DNA of 49,347 bases from an uncultured Bacteroidia bacterium (GCA_902791165.1 CADAVB010000033.1:1-49347); one strand, 5' to 3'. Counted from the first letter of the stretch, positions 23,585 to 31,018 are shown. Notes: a model not told the origin generated them from the letters alone. A program made the numbers and translations.

Positions 23585-24850
23585 TTACTCGATTTTCACC
23601 TGATACAACGCCTTCCTTTTATTAATCCCCGTCGGGTAGATGAAATACAAAACCCCGTCGTGAACCCTCATATTCTGCGCGAAGGGATAGCCGCTGAGGT
23701 CCATCACGGAGGTGACGGTGCCGGTTTTCAAATCGATGCGTTTCAGGGTATAAATGCCGTCGGTGACGAAGAAGGTGTAGAACTCCTTCCGTGCCGCGTC
23801 CACCATCATCTTTTGTTTCCAGCGGCGGTCGGGTTCCATCTTGCCGTTCCATTTGCGGTATTCATGGAAGGTGAGGGGATGGCGTTCCAATTCATTGCCT
23901 ACTGCATCAAAAACAATGGTCTCGTGGTCGGTGTAGGCGAAGAGGTAGAACTTGTTGTCGATGGCGTAAATTGGGTTATAAATCGGGTCGGCGACCCAAA
24001 AGTTGGCACCGATACCGCCTCTTGTATGCGTTAACAACCAGATGTCGTCGCGGCCTTCCTCGTCCACGATGTAATGGAGCAGTTCAGGCTCTTCGTCGCT
24101 GCCCAAACGATGGCGGTAATAGCCCATCTCCTTGTTGTAATAGAAATAACGCCCCGTGATGTAAACACTATCGATGGCAGCTACAATGCCGGAGAACTTG
24201 TCGTAGAAAGCCTTGCGCGACATGGAATGGTAGAAATTCATCATCATTTTCTTTCCATTGTCTAACTCCATGAACCCGACCAAACTGGCTTGGTAGTCGT
24301 TGAGAGCGTAAATGTCGCCGAATGCGTCCTTGTTGAGGTACTTGTAGCGTGATGAAATCGGCAATTCGTGCAGTGTGTCCAAATCAAAAGAGAGGTGGAG
24401 TAGGGCGGAGTTGCGGCGGCGGTAGGCAATCAGATAGATGCCGTCCTCGCGGAGGGTGTAATCAATGACGGTCATCACCGGGTTGTCGAAGGCGATGTGC
24501 GGCGCGTTGGCCGTGATTTCCACCTCAAGCAACTCATGACTCTTGGTTTTCATCCTGACGGTCAGGTTCTTGCCGTTGATGTCCTTTTCTTTGATGGTGT
24601 AATAAGTAGGCTCGAAGACCATGTGGGCAAAACGGAGTTTTAAGTCCGATTTGGCCAAACTATAGGTAAAACGTCCTTGCTCATCAGTAACCGAGACGAG
24701 GAGTGAATCATGTACATAAACACTCACGTTTTCAATAGGTTTGCCGTTTTCGTCCTTGCAATAGCCTTGGATGATTTGGCGTTCTTGGGCAATGGCCTGA
24801 TGGAAGAAAACCATGCCGAAAAACAGCAAGAATAGAGTAAGCTTTTTCAC
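23585..24850 (-). CDS. Predicted secreted protein with carboxypeptidase-like domain and beta-propeller, paralogue 2
   Basis: 421 residues, starting with GTG at 24850. Signal peptide (1-21, HQAIAQ), CarboxypepD_reg-like domain (about 25-105, IQGYCKDENGKPIENVSVYVHD), the shared motif LLEVEITANAPHIAFDNPVMTVIDY, then propeller-like repeats ending LYQVKIE. Compared with paralogue 1 it lacks the ~60-residue charged helical insert. No sorting domain and no characterised homologue are recognised. A -7 box lies upstream, so it is transcribed separately from hipBA. Confidence 0.72.
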   Translation of the reverse strand: MKKLTLFLLFFGMVFFHQAIAQERQIIQGYCKDENGKPIENVSVYVHDSLLVSVTDEQGRFTYSLAKSDLKLRFAHMVFEPTYYTIKEKDINGKNLTVRMKTKSHELLEVEITANAPHIAFDNPVMTVIDYTLREDGIYLIAYRRRNSALLHLSFDLDTLHELPISSRYKYLNKDAFGDIYALNDYQASLVGFMELDNGKKMMMNFYHSMSRKAFYDKFSGIVAAIDSVYITGRYFYYNKEMGYYRHRLGSDEEPELLHYIVDEEGRDDIWLLTHTRGGIGANFWVADPIYNPIYAIDNKFYLFAYTDHETIVFDAVGNELERHPLTFHEYRKWNGKMEPDRRWKQKMMVDAARKEFYTFFVTDGIYTLKRIDLKTGTVTSVMDLSGYPFAQNMRVHDGVLYFIYPTGINKRKALYQVKIE

Positions 24851-24873
24851 AGTATTGAGTTTTTTTGACAGGA

Positions 24874-24881
24874 CAAAAATA
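24874..24881 (-). promoter_or_regulatory. -7 box of the paralogue 2 gene
   Basis: TATTTTTG on the minus strand, 23 nt upstream of the GTG start at 24850; exact match to TAnnTTTG. Confidence 0.65.
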
Positions 24882-24940
24882 GGGAATCATTCAATTCAAA
24901 TTCTTTTTTTTGTGTTTCAGCAGCAGCATTTTTTTTATAA

Positions 24941-25017
24941 ACACGAATTGCCAAAAATGGTTCACGAATTTTCATGTAATTGTTTTTGAAAAATTCGTGT
25001 TCAATTCATGGCAATTA
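24941..25017. repeat. AT-rich nested inverted repeat between divergent genes
   Basis: Arms CACGAATTTT/AAAATTCGTG (24963-24972 and 24990-24999) lie inside outer arms AATTGCCA/TGGCAATT (24946-24953 and 25009-25016). It is built of AATTCGTG/AATTCATGG-like words about 11-12 nt apart. It separates the divergent promoters at 24874 and 25033. Confidence 0.7.
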
Positions 25018-25032
25018 TATGTGTAAAATCTT

Positions 25033-25040
25033 TATTTTTG
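25033..25040 (+). promoter_or_regulatory. -7 box of the acyltransferase gene
   Basis: TATTTTTGC, 19 nt before the ATG at 25060, predicting a leader of about 12 nt. Confidence 0.7.
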
Positions 25041-25059
25041 CCCAATCAATACAAAGTCC

Positions 25060-25722
25060 ATGACCGCTTTTGATTTCTTCAACATCATCCGCTCGATACC
25101 GAAGACCTTGCGCTTCAACCTGCATTATTTTCCGCTGAAAACGGCTTTGAAACTGCCCGTTGTGGTGTCGCATCGCACCTATTTGCGCGAACTGCGCGGC
25201 AAAGTGGAACTGCCTGAAAAGGTTGAAACAGCGATGATTAAAATCGGCTTCGGCGATGTGGGGCATTACGACCGCAAGCGTTCACGCAGCATCTGGCAGG
25301 TGAGCGGAACGGTGAGTTTCGGCGGCAAGGCGAGCATCGGGCACGGCTCGAAAATTTCGGTGCGGGGGCATCTGAGCCTCGGCGCGGACTTCAACATAAC
25401 GGCGGAAAGCACCATCGTCTGCGCCAAGGAAATCCGTTTTGGGCGCGACTGCCTCCTGAGTTGGGACATCCTCGTGATGGACACCGACGAGCATCCGTTA
25501 TATAATAAGGAAAACGAGCGCATCAATCCCGACAAGGCCATCCATGTGGGCGACCATGTGTGGATTGGTTGCAAATGCGTGTTATTAAAAGGCGCAGAAG
25601 TGCCTGACAATACGGTGGTTGCGGCTGGAACGATGGTAAAATCGAACTTTTCAGGCGAATATCAAGTTCTTGGCGGGACTCCGCCTGCTGTCCTCAAAAG
25701 CGATGTTCGCTGGGAACATTAA
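25060..25722 (+). CDS. Hexapeptide-repeat O-acetyltransferase-like protein
   Basis: 220 residues. N-terminal basic/hydrophobic region, then a left-handed beta-helix of hexapeptide repeats (about 80-205: VSFGGKASIGHGSKISVRGHL..., VCAKEIRFG, AIHVGDHVWIGCKCVLLKGAEVPDNTVVAAGTMV). The catalytic-type His is probably in TDEHPL (about 143-148). The closest families are WbbJ/Maa-type acetyltransferases that modify surface polysaccharide or LPS sugars. The acceptor is unknown. Its stop codon overlaps the adk stop on the other strand by 2 nt (TTAA), with no terminator visible between them. Confidence 0.82.
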   Translation: MTAFDFFNIIRSIPKTLRFNLHYFPLKTALKLPVVVSHRTYLRELRGKVELPEKVETAMIKIGFGDVGHYDRKRSRSIWQVSGTVSFGGKASIGHGSKISVRGHLSLGADFNITAESTIVCAKEIRFGRDCLLSWDILVMDTDEHPLYNKENERINPDKAIHVGDHVWIGCKCVLLKGAEVPDNTVVAAGTMVKSNFSGEYQVLGGTPPAVLKSDVRWEH

Positions 25723-26288
25723 AGCGCGTCAATCACCGTGCAGAGGTGCTCGAAAATCTCCGGAATATCGCCCACGCCGTTCACTGGATGCAGACAGCCT
25801 TTCTCCAGATAGAAATCCGTCACGGGGTGCGTCTTCTCGTAGTATTCCTCAAAGCGGTGCTTGATGGACTCGAGGTTGTCGTCGGCGCGACCGCTGGTCT
25901 TGCCGCGCTCCAACATGCGCTCGATGAGCATCTCCTCGGGCACTTCCAAGCTCAACACGCCCGTCAGCGACATGTCGTATTTCTTCAACAGCTCCTCAAG
26001 CATTTCGGCTTGGCGCACCGTGCGCGGGAAGCCGTCGAAGAGGAAACCAGCAGTATCGGGGTGGTCGATGAATTTCTTCTCGATGATATGTGCCACGATT
26101 TCGTCGGAAACGAGGCCGCCTCCGCCGATGAGTTCCTTTATCTGAAGCCCTAATTCGCTCTCGGCGGCGATTTCTTCGCGCAGAATCTGTCCCGTCGAGA
26201 TGTAGGTCAAGTCGTATTTTTCGCGCAAGAACTGCGACTGGGTTCCCTTGCCTGCCCCGGGAGGGCCGAATAGTATGATGTTTAGCAT
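25719..26288 (-). CDS. adk: Adenylate kinase
   Basis: 189 residues, the short-LID form. P-loop GPPGAGKGTQ (8-17), AMP-site motifs STGQILREE and LFDGFPRTVRQAE, and LERGKTSGRADDN in the LID segment. It interconverts ATP + AMP and 2 ADP in the cytoplasm. It lies downstream of hpt on the same strand, separated by the heptad repeat at 26305-26399. Head-on with the acyltransferase gene. Confidence 0.97.
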   Translation of the reverse strand: MLNIILFGPPGAGKGTQSQFLREKYDLTYISTGQILREEIAAESELGLQIKELIGGGGLVSDEIVAHIIEKKFIDHPDTAGFLFDGFPRTVRQAEMLEELLKKYDMSLTGVLSLEVPEEMLIERMLERGKTSGRADDNLESIKHRFEEYYEKTHPVTDFYLEKGCLHPVNGVGDIPEIFEHLCTVIDAL

Positions 26289-26304
26289 GGTGTTATTGTT
26301 TTAA

Positions 26305-26399
26305 TTCGGAATTCGGAATGCTGAATTCGGAATGTCGCGATACGACGCTGGGCTTCGCCCCTTATTCCGCATTCCGCATTCATAATTCTGCATTCAATT
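26305..26399. repeat. Heptad-periodic palindromic repeat between hpt and adk
   Basis: Left arm: four 7-mers TTCGGAA, TTCGGAA, TGCTGAA, TTCGGAA (26305-26332). Centre of 32 nt with its own GGGC/GCCC hairpin. Right arm: TTCCGCA, TTCCGCA, TTCATAA, TTCTGCA, TTCAATT (26365-26399). Same design and same third heptads as 6803-6879. The final heptad contains the hpt stop codon (26394-26396). Confidence 0.85.
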
Positions 26400-26933
26400 T
26401 TCAATTATCTTATAAATATCCGGTAAATTCCGCCCTTGTTGGTCATAATCCAGGCCGTAGCCCACGATGAAGTCGTTGCCGATGTCCATGCCCTTGTAGT
26501 CGATGGGATAGTCGTATTGGAACGAGTTGGGCTTGAAGAACAGCGTGGCAATGCGCACGTCGGCGGCTTTCAGGTCGCGGAGCTTCTTGATGGTGTAGCG
26601 CATGGTGTGGCCCGTATCGACGATGTCTTCCACGATGACCACATGGCGGCCGTCAAGCGAGTGGTCGAGGCCGATGAGTTCGCGCACGACGTTGGTGGTC
26701 TCCGTGCCCGAATAGGAGGTGAGTTTCACGAAACTGATCTCGCACGGGATGGTCAGCCGCTTGAACAGCTCGGAAGCAAACATGAACGCGCCGTTGAGCA
26801 CCACCAGGAACATGGGATTCATGCCATCCAGGTCACGGTTGATTTGTTCGGCCACATTTTGGATTTCAGCCTCGATTTTTTCTTGGGGAATATACAGCCC
26901 AAATTCCTTGTCTAAAACTTTTACTGTTTTCAT
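26394..26933 (-). CDS. hpt: Hypoxanthine phosphoribosyltransferase
   Basis: 179 residues. Type I PRTase with the PRPP-binding motif VVIVEDIVDTGHTM (about 98-111), the flexible-loop region KLTSYSGTETTN and base-contacting FIVGYGLDYDQQGRNLPDIY near the C-terminus. It salvages hypoxanthine and guanine to IMP/GMP. It precedes adk and faces away from purE, so purine salvage, interconversion and synthesis genes are clustered. No exact -7 box was found upstream. Confidence 0.96.
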   Translation of the reverse strand: MKTVKVLDKEFGLYIPQEKIEAEIQNVAEQINRDLDGMNPMFLVVLNGAFMFASELFKRLTIPCEISFVKLTSYSGTETTNVVRELIGLDHSLDGRHVVIVEDIVDTGHTMRYTIKKLRDLKAADVRIATLFFKPNSFQYDYPIDYKGMDIGNDFIVGYGLDYDQQGRNLPDIYKIIEN

Positions 26934-27011
26934 TTTCAGACGATTAGTTGTTTTCTTGCCTTGGTCAAATACAAAATGAAATCATAGATACAATCGAACC
27001 CGAAAAAAAAC

Positions 27012-27019
27012 TATTTTTG
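27012..27019 (+). promoter_or_regulatory. -7 box of purE
   Basis: TATTTTTGC, 65 nt before the ATG at 27085. The heptad array 27031-27086 forms nearly the whole predicted 5' leader. Confidence 0.65.
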
Positions 27020-27030
27020 CCCCCACAAAC

Positions 27031-27086
27031 CTTGAAACTGATAATTGACAACTGACAACTTTCAACTTTCAACTGACAACTGATAT
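27031..27086 (+). repeat. Heptad array forming the purE leader
   Basis: Eight uninterrupted 7-mers: CTTGAAA, CTGATAA, TTGACAA, CTGACAA, CTTTCAA, CTTTCAA, CTGACAA, CTGATAT. The last overlaps the purE ATG (27085). A single arm without an inverted partner. Its end, GACAACTGATATG, is identical to the end of the array before ettA. Confidence 0.85.
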
Positions 27087-27591
27087 GACCCCAATAGTAA
27101 GCATCATCATGGGAAGCACCTCCGACCTTCCCGTTCTTGAAAAAGCCGCGCAGTTCTTCGATGAGATGGAAATCCCGTTTGAGATGAACGCCCTCAGCGC
27201 GCACCGCACACCGCAAGAGGTGGAACAGTTTGCCCGCGAAGCCCAAGGTCGTGGCATCAAAGTGATTATCGCCGCCGCTGGCATGGCCGCCGCCTTGCCG
27301 GGCGTGATTGCCGCCAATACGACCTTGCCCGTTATCGGCGTGCCCGTAAAAGGTATGCTCGACGGCCTCGATGCTATGCTCTCCATTATCCAAATGCCTC
27401 CTGGGATTCCTGTGGCCACGATGGGTGTGAACGGTGCCCTCAATGCCGCCATCCTCGCCGCCGAAATGCTGGCTTTAGGCGACCCGCAAATCGCTGCCAA
27501 AGTGTTGAATTACAAGGAAAACCTGAAGAGTAAAATCACGAAGGCGAACGCCGAATTAAAAGAGGTGAAGTATAATTTTAAGACCAATTGA
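27085..27591 (+). CDS. purE: N5-carboxyaminoimidazole ribonucleotide mutase
   Basis: 168 residues. Class I PurE: MGSTSDLPVLEKA at the nucleotide site, SAHRTP with His40, AAAGMAAALPGVIAA and PVIGVPVKGMLDGLDAMLSIIQMPPGIPV. It converts N5-CAIR to CAIR in de novo purine synthesis. The leader is a heptad array that runs into the start codon. The stop codon lies in the left arm of a 17-bp perfect palindrome shared with the convergent M16 gene. Confidence 0.97.
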   Translation: MTPIVSIIMGSTSDLPVLEKAAQFFDEMEIPFEMNALSAHRTPQEVEQFAREAQGRGIKVIIAAAGMAAALPGVIAANTTLPVIGVPVKGMLDGLDAMLSIIQMPPGIPVATMGVNGALNAAILAAEMLALGDPQIAAKVLNYKENLKSKITKANAELKEVKYNFKTN

Positions 27592-27620
27592 AAATTTTTC
27601 CACGGAAAAATTTTCAATTG
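27585..27620. terminator. Palindromic convergent terminator containing both stop codons
   Basis: Perfect 17-nt arms at 27585-27601 and 27604-27620 (start CAATTGAAAATTTTTCC) separated by AC. The purE TGA (27589-27591) and the M16 TGA (27614-27616) sit symmetrically in the two arms. Likely a bidirectional hairpin terminator. Confidence 0.75.
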
Positions 27621-28762
27621 CCTTTAAACACTATCCTACTCAACCTATCCTTGTCAAACACCTGATTCGCCATGTCAAGGATGTCGTTTGCGCTGACGGC
27701 TTCCACCTTGCGGATGATTTCGTCCATGTATTCGATGGGCTCGCCCATGAGCAGCGAACGGGTTGCGCTGAGGAGTTCGGTCATGCCGCTTTCGAAGCCG
27801 AGCGCGGCTTGTCCGATGAGTTGCTGTTTGGCGTGGTGTAGTTGCAAAGTGCCTAATTTCTGGGTGCGAAGTTTCTCCAACTCTTTGTGTACCAATCCAA
27901 TCGTCTTTTCCAACGAGTCGGGATCGACGGCCATATAGACGTTGATAAGTCCGATGTCGGAATAGGCGGTGTATTGCGATTCGATGGTGTAGGCGAAGCC
28001 GTATTTCTCGCGGATGTTCAGCCCGAGGCGCGAACTCATCGCGGGACCGCCGAGTATGTTGTTGAGCATGACGATGGGCATCCGCAGATGGCTGCCGTAT
28101 TCGGGTGCTATTCCGCCTATGATGCAGTGGCTCAGGTGGTTGTTTCGTTCCAAAGTGCGGTTTTCAGGCTCGTAGCCGTTGAAAACCTCACGTTTTTGGC
28201 TGACGATATGCGCTGGTTGGCTGCCAAAATAAGTCACGGCCAAACGCTCAAATTCCTTGAAACTGATGTTGCCGACGGTGGCCAAAACCATGGTGTCGGT
28301 GCTGTAGTTGCAGGCCATGAAGTCGAGAACGCTCTGTTGGTTGAATCCTTTTACTAAATCCTTGGTTCCCAAAATATTGCGCGACAACGGGTGGCCCTTG
28401 AACACCATTTCCTCAAAGAGGTCGTAGATTTCGTCGGAAGGCGAGTCTAGATAGGAGTGGATTTCGTCCAACACGACTTCCTTCTCCTTGGCTAACTCAT
28501 TTTCGGGGAAGGTGGAGCGGAAGGTGATGTCGGCGAAGAGGTCGAGGGCGCGGCCGTAATGTTGTTTCAGGAACGAGGCCTGGATGCAGGTTTCTTCCTT
28601 GGTGGTGAAAGCGTTGAGGTCGCCGCCGTTTTGGTGGGCTTGCTCGTCGCGGGTGCCAGTTTCCACCATCAGCACCAAATGGGCTATTTCGCCCGCTTTT
28701 TCCCTGTGTATCAGTTTGATTCCGTTGGGTAGGACGGATTCATTGTATTTGTTTTCTTGCAT
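27614..28762 (-). CDS. M16-family peptidase homologue lacking the HxxEH zinc motif
   Basis: 382 residues from the ATG at 28762. The fold is recognisable: LPNGIKLIHREK, ETGTRDE, GGDLNAFTTKEET, a middle zinc-ligand-type region (KEVVLDEIHSYLDSPSDEIYDLFEEMVFKGHPL) and a second M16 domain (LNNILGGPAMSSRLGLNIREKYGFAYTIES). Between QAHQNG (41-46) and GDLNAF (47 onward) a normal M16 protein has about 30 residues including HFxEH; here they are absent without breaking the frame. Active members are ~410 residues. As read, it cannot bind zinc and would be a non-peptidase, unless the gap is an assembly artefact. It shares a palindromic promoter with the divergent OMP gene. Confidence 0.88.
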   Translation of the reverse strand: MQENKYNESVLPNGIKLIHREKAGEIAHLVLMVETGTRDEQAHQNGGDLNAFTTKEETCIQASFLKQHYGRALDLFADITFRSTFPENELAKEKEVVLDEIHSYLDSPSDEIYDLFEEMVFKGHPLSRNILGTKDLVKGFNQQSVLDFMACNYSTDTMVLATVGNISFKEFERLAVTYFGSQPAHIVSQKREVFNGYEPENRTLERNNHLSHCIIGGIAPEYGSHLRMPIVMLNNILGGPAMSSRLGLNIREKYGFAYTIESQYTAYSDIGLINVYMAVDPDSLEKTIGLVHKELEKLRTQKLGTLQLHHAKQQLIGQAALGFESGMTELLSATRSLLMGEPIEYMDEIIRKVEAVSANDILDMANQVFDKDRLSRIVFKGN

Positions 28763-28780
28763 TTTTTCTTCAAATTGCGT

Positions 28781-28800
28781 GCAAAAATACGTATTTTTGC
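28781..28800. promoter_or_regulatory. Perfectly palindromic divergent promoter
   Basis: A 20-nt perfect palindrome made of two back-to-back exact -7 boxes: CAAAAATA at 28782-28789 (minus strand TATTTTTG, for the M16 gene) and TATTTTTG at 28792-28799 (plus strand, for the OMP gene at 28852). Only CG separates them, so each promoter's -33 region lies in the other's initially transcribed region. Confidence 0.75.
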
Positions 28801-28851
28801 GGCGCAATACTAAAACTGCCTTTTGCCCGTTGAATAAAAAAATGGAAAATC

Positions 28852-29667
28852 ATGCGCAAAGTTCTCTTACCCTTGTTGCTTTTGATTGGCATTTCGCTGC
28901 AAGTTTCGGCACAGCGTTCCAAAGACATTATGAAAGAGCCTATCCCTGTGGCGATGTTTCAGGTTACCTACGGTTTTCAGATTCCTGGTCTTGACACGAG
29001 GACAGATTTTGGCGTGAGCCACACCATCGGCGGCAGTTTCTGCTACAAGACCGAGTCGAACTGGCTGCTCACGGCCAATGGCAACTACCTCTTCGGGAGG
29101 AATGTGAAGGGCGACCGTATCAGCATTTTTGGCGAAGGCATCACTACCGAGCACGGCGAAATCATCGGTGGCGAGGGCAGCGTGGCCCAGTTTTCCATCA
29201 ACCAGCGCGGTTTCCACTTCCAAGCGGAGTTGGGCAAGCTGTTTCCCGTTGGTCCTAACCCCAACAGCGGTATCTTTGTGCAGGCGGGTTTGGGCTACCT
29301 GATGAACCGCATCCGTATCGACTTCCAGCACGAGATGTACAACACGCCTTATATGGTCAATGGCGACTACAAGTATGGCTACGACCGTATGCGTGGCGGA
29401 CCGGCCTTCCATCTCGAAACGGGTTATTTGCTGTTGAGCGACAACCGTGTCACCAACCTTGCGATTTCGCTTGAGGCTACATACGCCCGCGCCCGCCACC
29501 TCCGCGACTACGATTTTCGCGTGTTCACCGACCCCGAAACGGGCGAAATGCTACCCGTTGGCCGCACCGATCCGGCGCAACGCTTCAATTTCCTCTACTA
29601 CGGCATCCGACTCACTTGGATCATCCCGACCTACCAACGCCAACCCGAAGAGTTCTATTATAACTAA
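28852..29667 (+). CDS. Predicted outer-membrane beta-barrel protein upstream of waaA
   Basis: 271 residues. Signal peptide (1-20, LQVSAQ). The mature protein has repeated amphipathic aromatic strands (FQVTYGFQIPG, SFCYKTESNWLLTANGNYLFGR, FVQAGLGYLMNRIRIDF, LAISLEATYARARHL) and ends in FLYYGIRLTWIIP, consistent with a barrel. No enzymatic motif. It lies 52 nt before waaA and is likely co-transcribed with it, which suggests a role in envelope or LPS biogenesis. That is inference from position only. Confidence 0.72.
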   Translation: MRKVLLPLLLLIGISLQVSAQRSKDIMKEPIPVAMFQVTYGFQIPGLDTRTDFGVSHTIGGSFCYKTESNWLLTANGNYLFGRNVKGDRISIFGEGITTEHGEIIGGEGSVAQFSINQRGFHFQAELGKLFPVGPNPNSGIFVQAGLGYLMNRIRIDFQHEMYNTPYMVNGDYKYGYDRMRGGPAFHLETGYLLLSDNRVTNLAISLEATYARARHLRDYDFRVFTDPETGEMLPVGRTDPAQRFNFLYYGIRLTWIIPTYQRQPEEFYYN

Positions 29668-29682
29668 TTGTGTCGCTTTGCG

Positions 29683-29708
29683 CCTGCCCCCTTTGAAAAG
29701 GGGACAGG
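29683..29708. repeat. Short hairpin repeat before waaA
   Basis: Arms CCTGCCCCCTTT/AAAGGGGACAGG (12 nt, one mismatch) around GA, between the OMP stop and the waaA ATG (29720). It resembles a dispersed intergenic repeat more than a terminator because no T tract follows. Confidence 0.65.
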
Positions 29709-29719
29709 AGGATTAAACC

Positions 29720-30958
29720 ATGCGCATCCTCTACACCATAGCCATTCGTCTTTACTCCCTCGGCGTGAGGGTGGCCGCGCTGTTCGGCAATGCCAAGGCC
29801 AAACTGTGGGTTGAAGGAAGGCGATCTTTTGCCCCCAAGTCGGTTGCTACGCCTACCGAGCAGTGGATTTGGTTTCACGCGGCCTCCTTGGGCGAGTTTG
29901 AGCAGGGAAGGCCGGTCATCGAGGCACTAAAACGCGACCGCCCGCAACACAAGATCCTGCTTTCGTTCTTCTCGCCGTCGGGCTATGAGATACGGAAGGA
30001 CTACCCGCTTGCCGACGAAGTGCTTTATCTGCCCATCGACACGCCACAAAACGCCAAGGCATGGCTCAACCGACACCATTTCGCGGCCGCCTTCTTCATC
30101 AAATACGAGTTTTGGTTCAACTATATGGCTGAACTGCAACGAAGAAACATTCCACTGTTCTACATTTCATTGATACTCAACCGAAAATCTTTTTTCTTCA
30201 AGCCCTACGGACAATGGTTCCGCAAACAGTTGTCGGCGGTGAGCCATTTCTTTGTGCAGGACGAAACCACGGGGAAGTTGTTGCAAGGAATTGGATATGA
30301 AAATGTTACCGTGTGCGGCGACACGCGCTTCGACCGTGTGGCGGCCATCGCGGAGCAGGCCAAGCCTTTCCCCGAAATCGAGCGGTTTATCGACGGAAGG
30401 AAGTGCATCGTGGCAGGAAGCACTTGGCCGCCCGACGAGCAGTTGTTGTCGGCCATCATGCCCGACCTGCCCGCCGACTATTGCCTCATCGTGGCTCCGC
30501 ACAATGTTGCAGAAAGCCATGTTGCCCAAATCAAGGCACAATTCACTCCATGCGTTCTCTATTCGGAATTATCTTGCGGAAAACAAGGTAAAGTATTGAT
30601 AATAAACACAATAGGAATCCTATCCCAACTCTATCAATATGCTCGCTTCGTGTATATCGGCGGTGGATTCGGAGCGGGTATTCACAACATCCAGGAACCA
30701 GTCAGTTTCGGCTGTCCCGTGGTGTTTGGCCCCAAATACAAGGGATTCAAGGAGGCTGTTGATTTGGTCTGTTCAGGAGGCGCATTTTGCGTCAGCGAGG
30801 CTTCGGGATTGAAGCAGGCCTTTGACGAGCTGATGGCGGACGAAGGCCTTTTTGACAATGCCTCAAGGATTTGCAGCGACTATCTCCAAAACCAACTCGG
30901 AGCGACCCGAAAAATCATGGATATGGTGGGAAATCGGCTCACTGCCTCGGAAAATTAA
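29720..30958 (+). CDS. waaA: 3-deoxy-D-manno-octulosonic acid (Kdo) transferase
   Basis: 412 residues. GT30 glycosyltransferase that adds Kdo to lipid A precursor on the cytoplasmic side of the inner membrane. N-terminal membrane-associated helix (about 3-22), catalytic Glu59 in FHAASLGEFEQG, KYEFWFNYMAELQRRNIP, VCGDTRFDRV, AGSTWPPDEQLL and APHNV, and the C-terminal donor-binding YIGGGFGAGIHNIQEPVSFGCPVVFGP. It probably forms a unit with the preceding OMP gene. A hairpin terminator follows. Confidence 0.95.
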   Translation: MRILYTIAIRLYSLGVRVAALFGNAKAKLWVEGRRSFAPKSVATPTEQWIWFHAASLGEFEQGRPVIEALKRDRPQHKILLSFFSPSGYEIRKDYPLADEVLYLPIDTPQNAKAWLNRHHFAAAFFIKYEFWFNYMAELQRRNIPLFYISLILNRKSFFFKPYGQWFRKQLSAVSHFFVQDETTGKLLQGIGYENVTVCGDTRFDRVAAIAEQAKPFPEIERFIDGRKCIVAGSTWPPDEQLLSAIMPDLPADYCLIVAPHNVAESHVAQIKAQFTPCVLYSELSCGKQGKVLIINTIGILSQLYQYARFVYIGGGFGAGIHNIQEPVSFGCPVVFGPKYKGFKEAVDLVCSGGAFCVSEASGLKQAFDELMADEGLFDNASRICSDYLQNQLGATRKIMDMVGNRLTASEN

Positions 30959-30971
30959 TGCCGTTTTTGAA

Positions 30972-31005
30972 AAAAAACACACAAAATTTTGTTTTTGTGT
31001 TTTTT
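30972..31005 (+). terminator. Terminator of waaA overlapping the next promoter
   Basis: 10-bp stem AAAAAACACA/TGTGTTTTTT (30972-30981 and 30996-31005) with a 14-nt loop, 14 nt after the waaA stop. The loop carries the -33 TTTG of the downstream promoter. Confidence 0.6.
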
Positions 31006-31018
31006 ATGTCTAATTTTG
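30988..31018 (+). promoter_or_regulatory. Complete Bacteroidetes promoter of the PdxA-like gene
   Basis: TTTG (30988-30991), exactly 19 nt, then TAATTTTG (31011-31018): the full TTTG-N19-TAnnTTTG consensus. The clearest two-element promoter in the window. Start codon at 31064. Confidence 0.8.

Noticed and set aside
22000-24900. hipBA as part of a phage or integrative element
   Set aside because: No integrase, transposase, att-like repeats or tRNA seen; composition matches the surroundings.
25719-25722. Terminator between adk and the acyltransferase gene
   Set aside because: Their stop codons overlap (TTAA) and no hairpin with a T tract is visible nearby on either strand.
27031-27086. CRISPR-like array
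   Set aside because: Units are 7 nt with no spacers, and there are no cas genes in the window.
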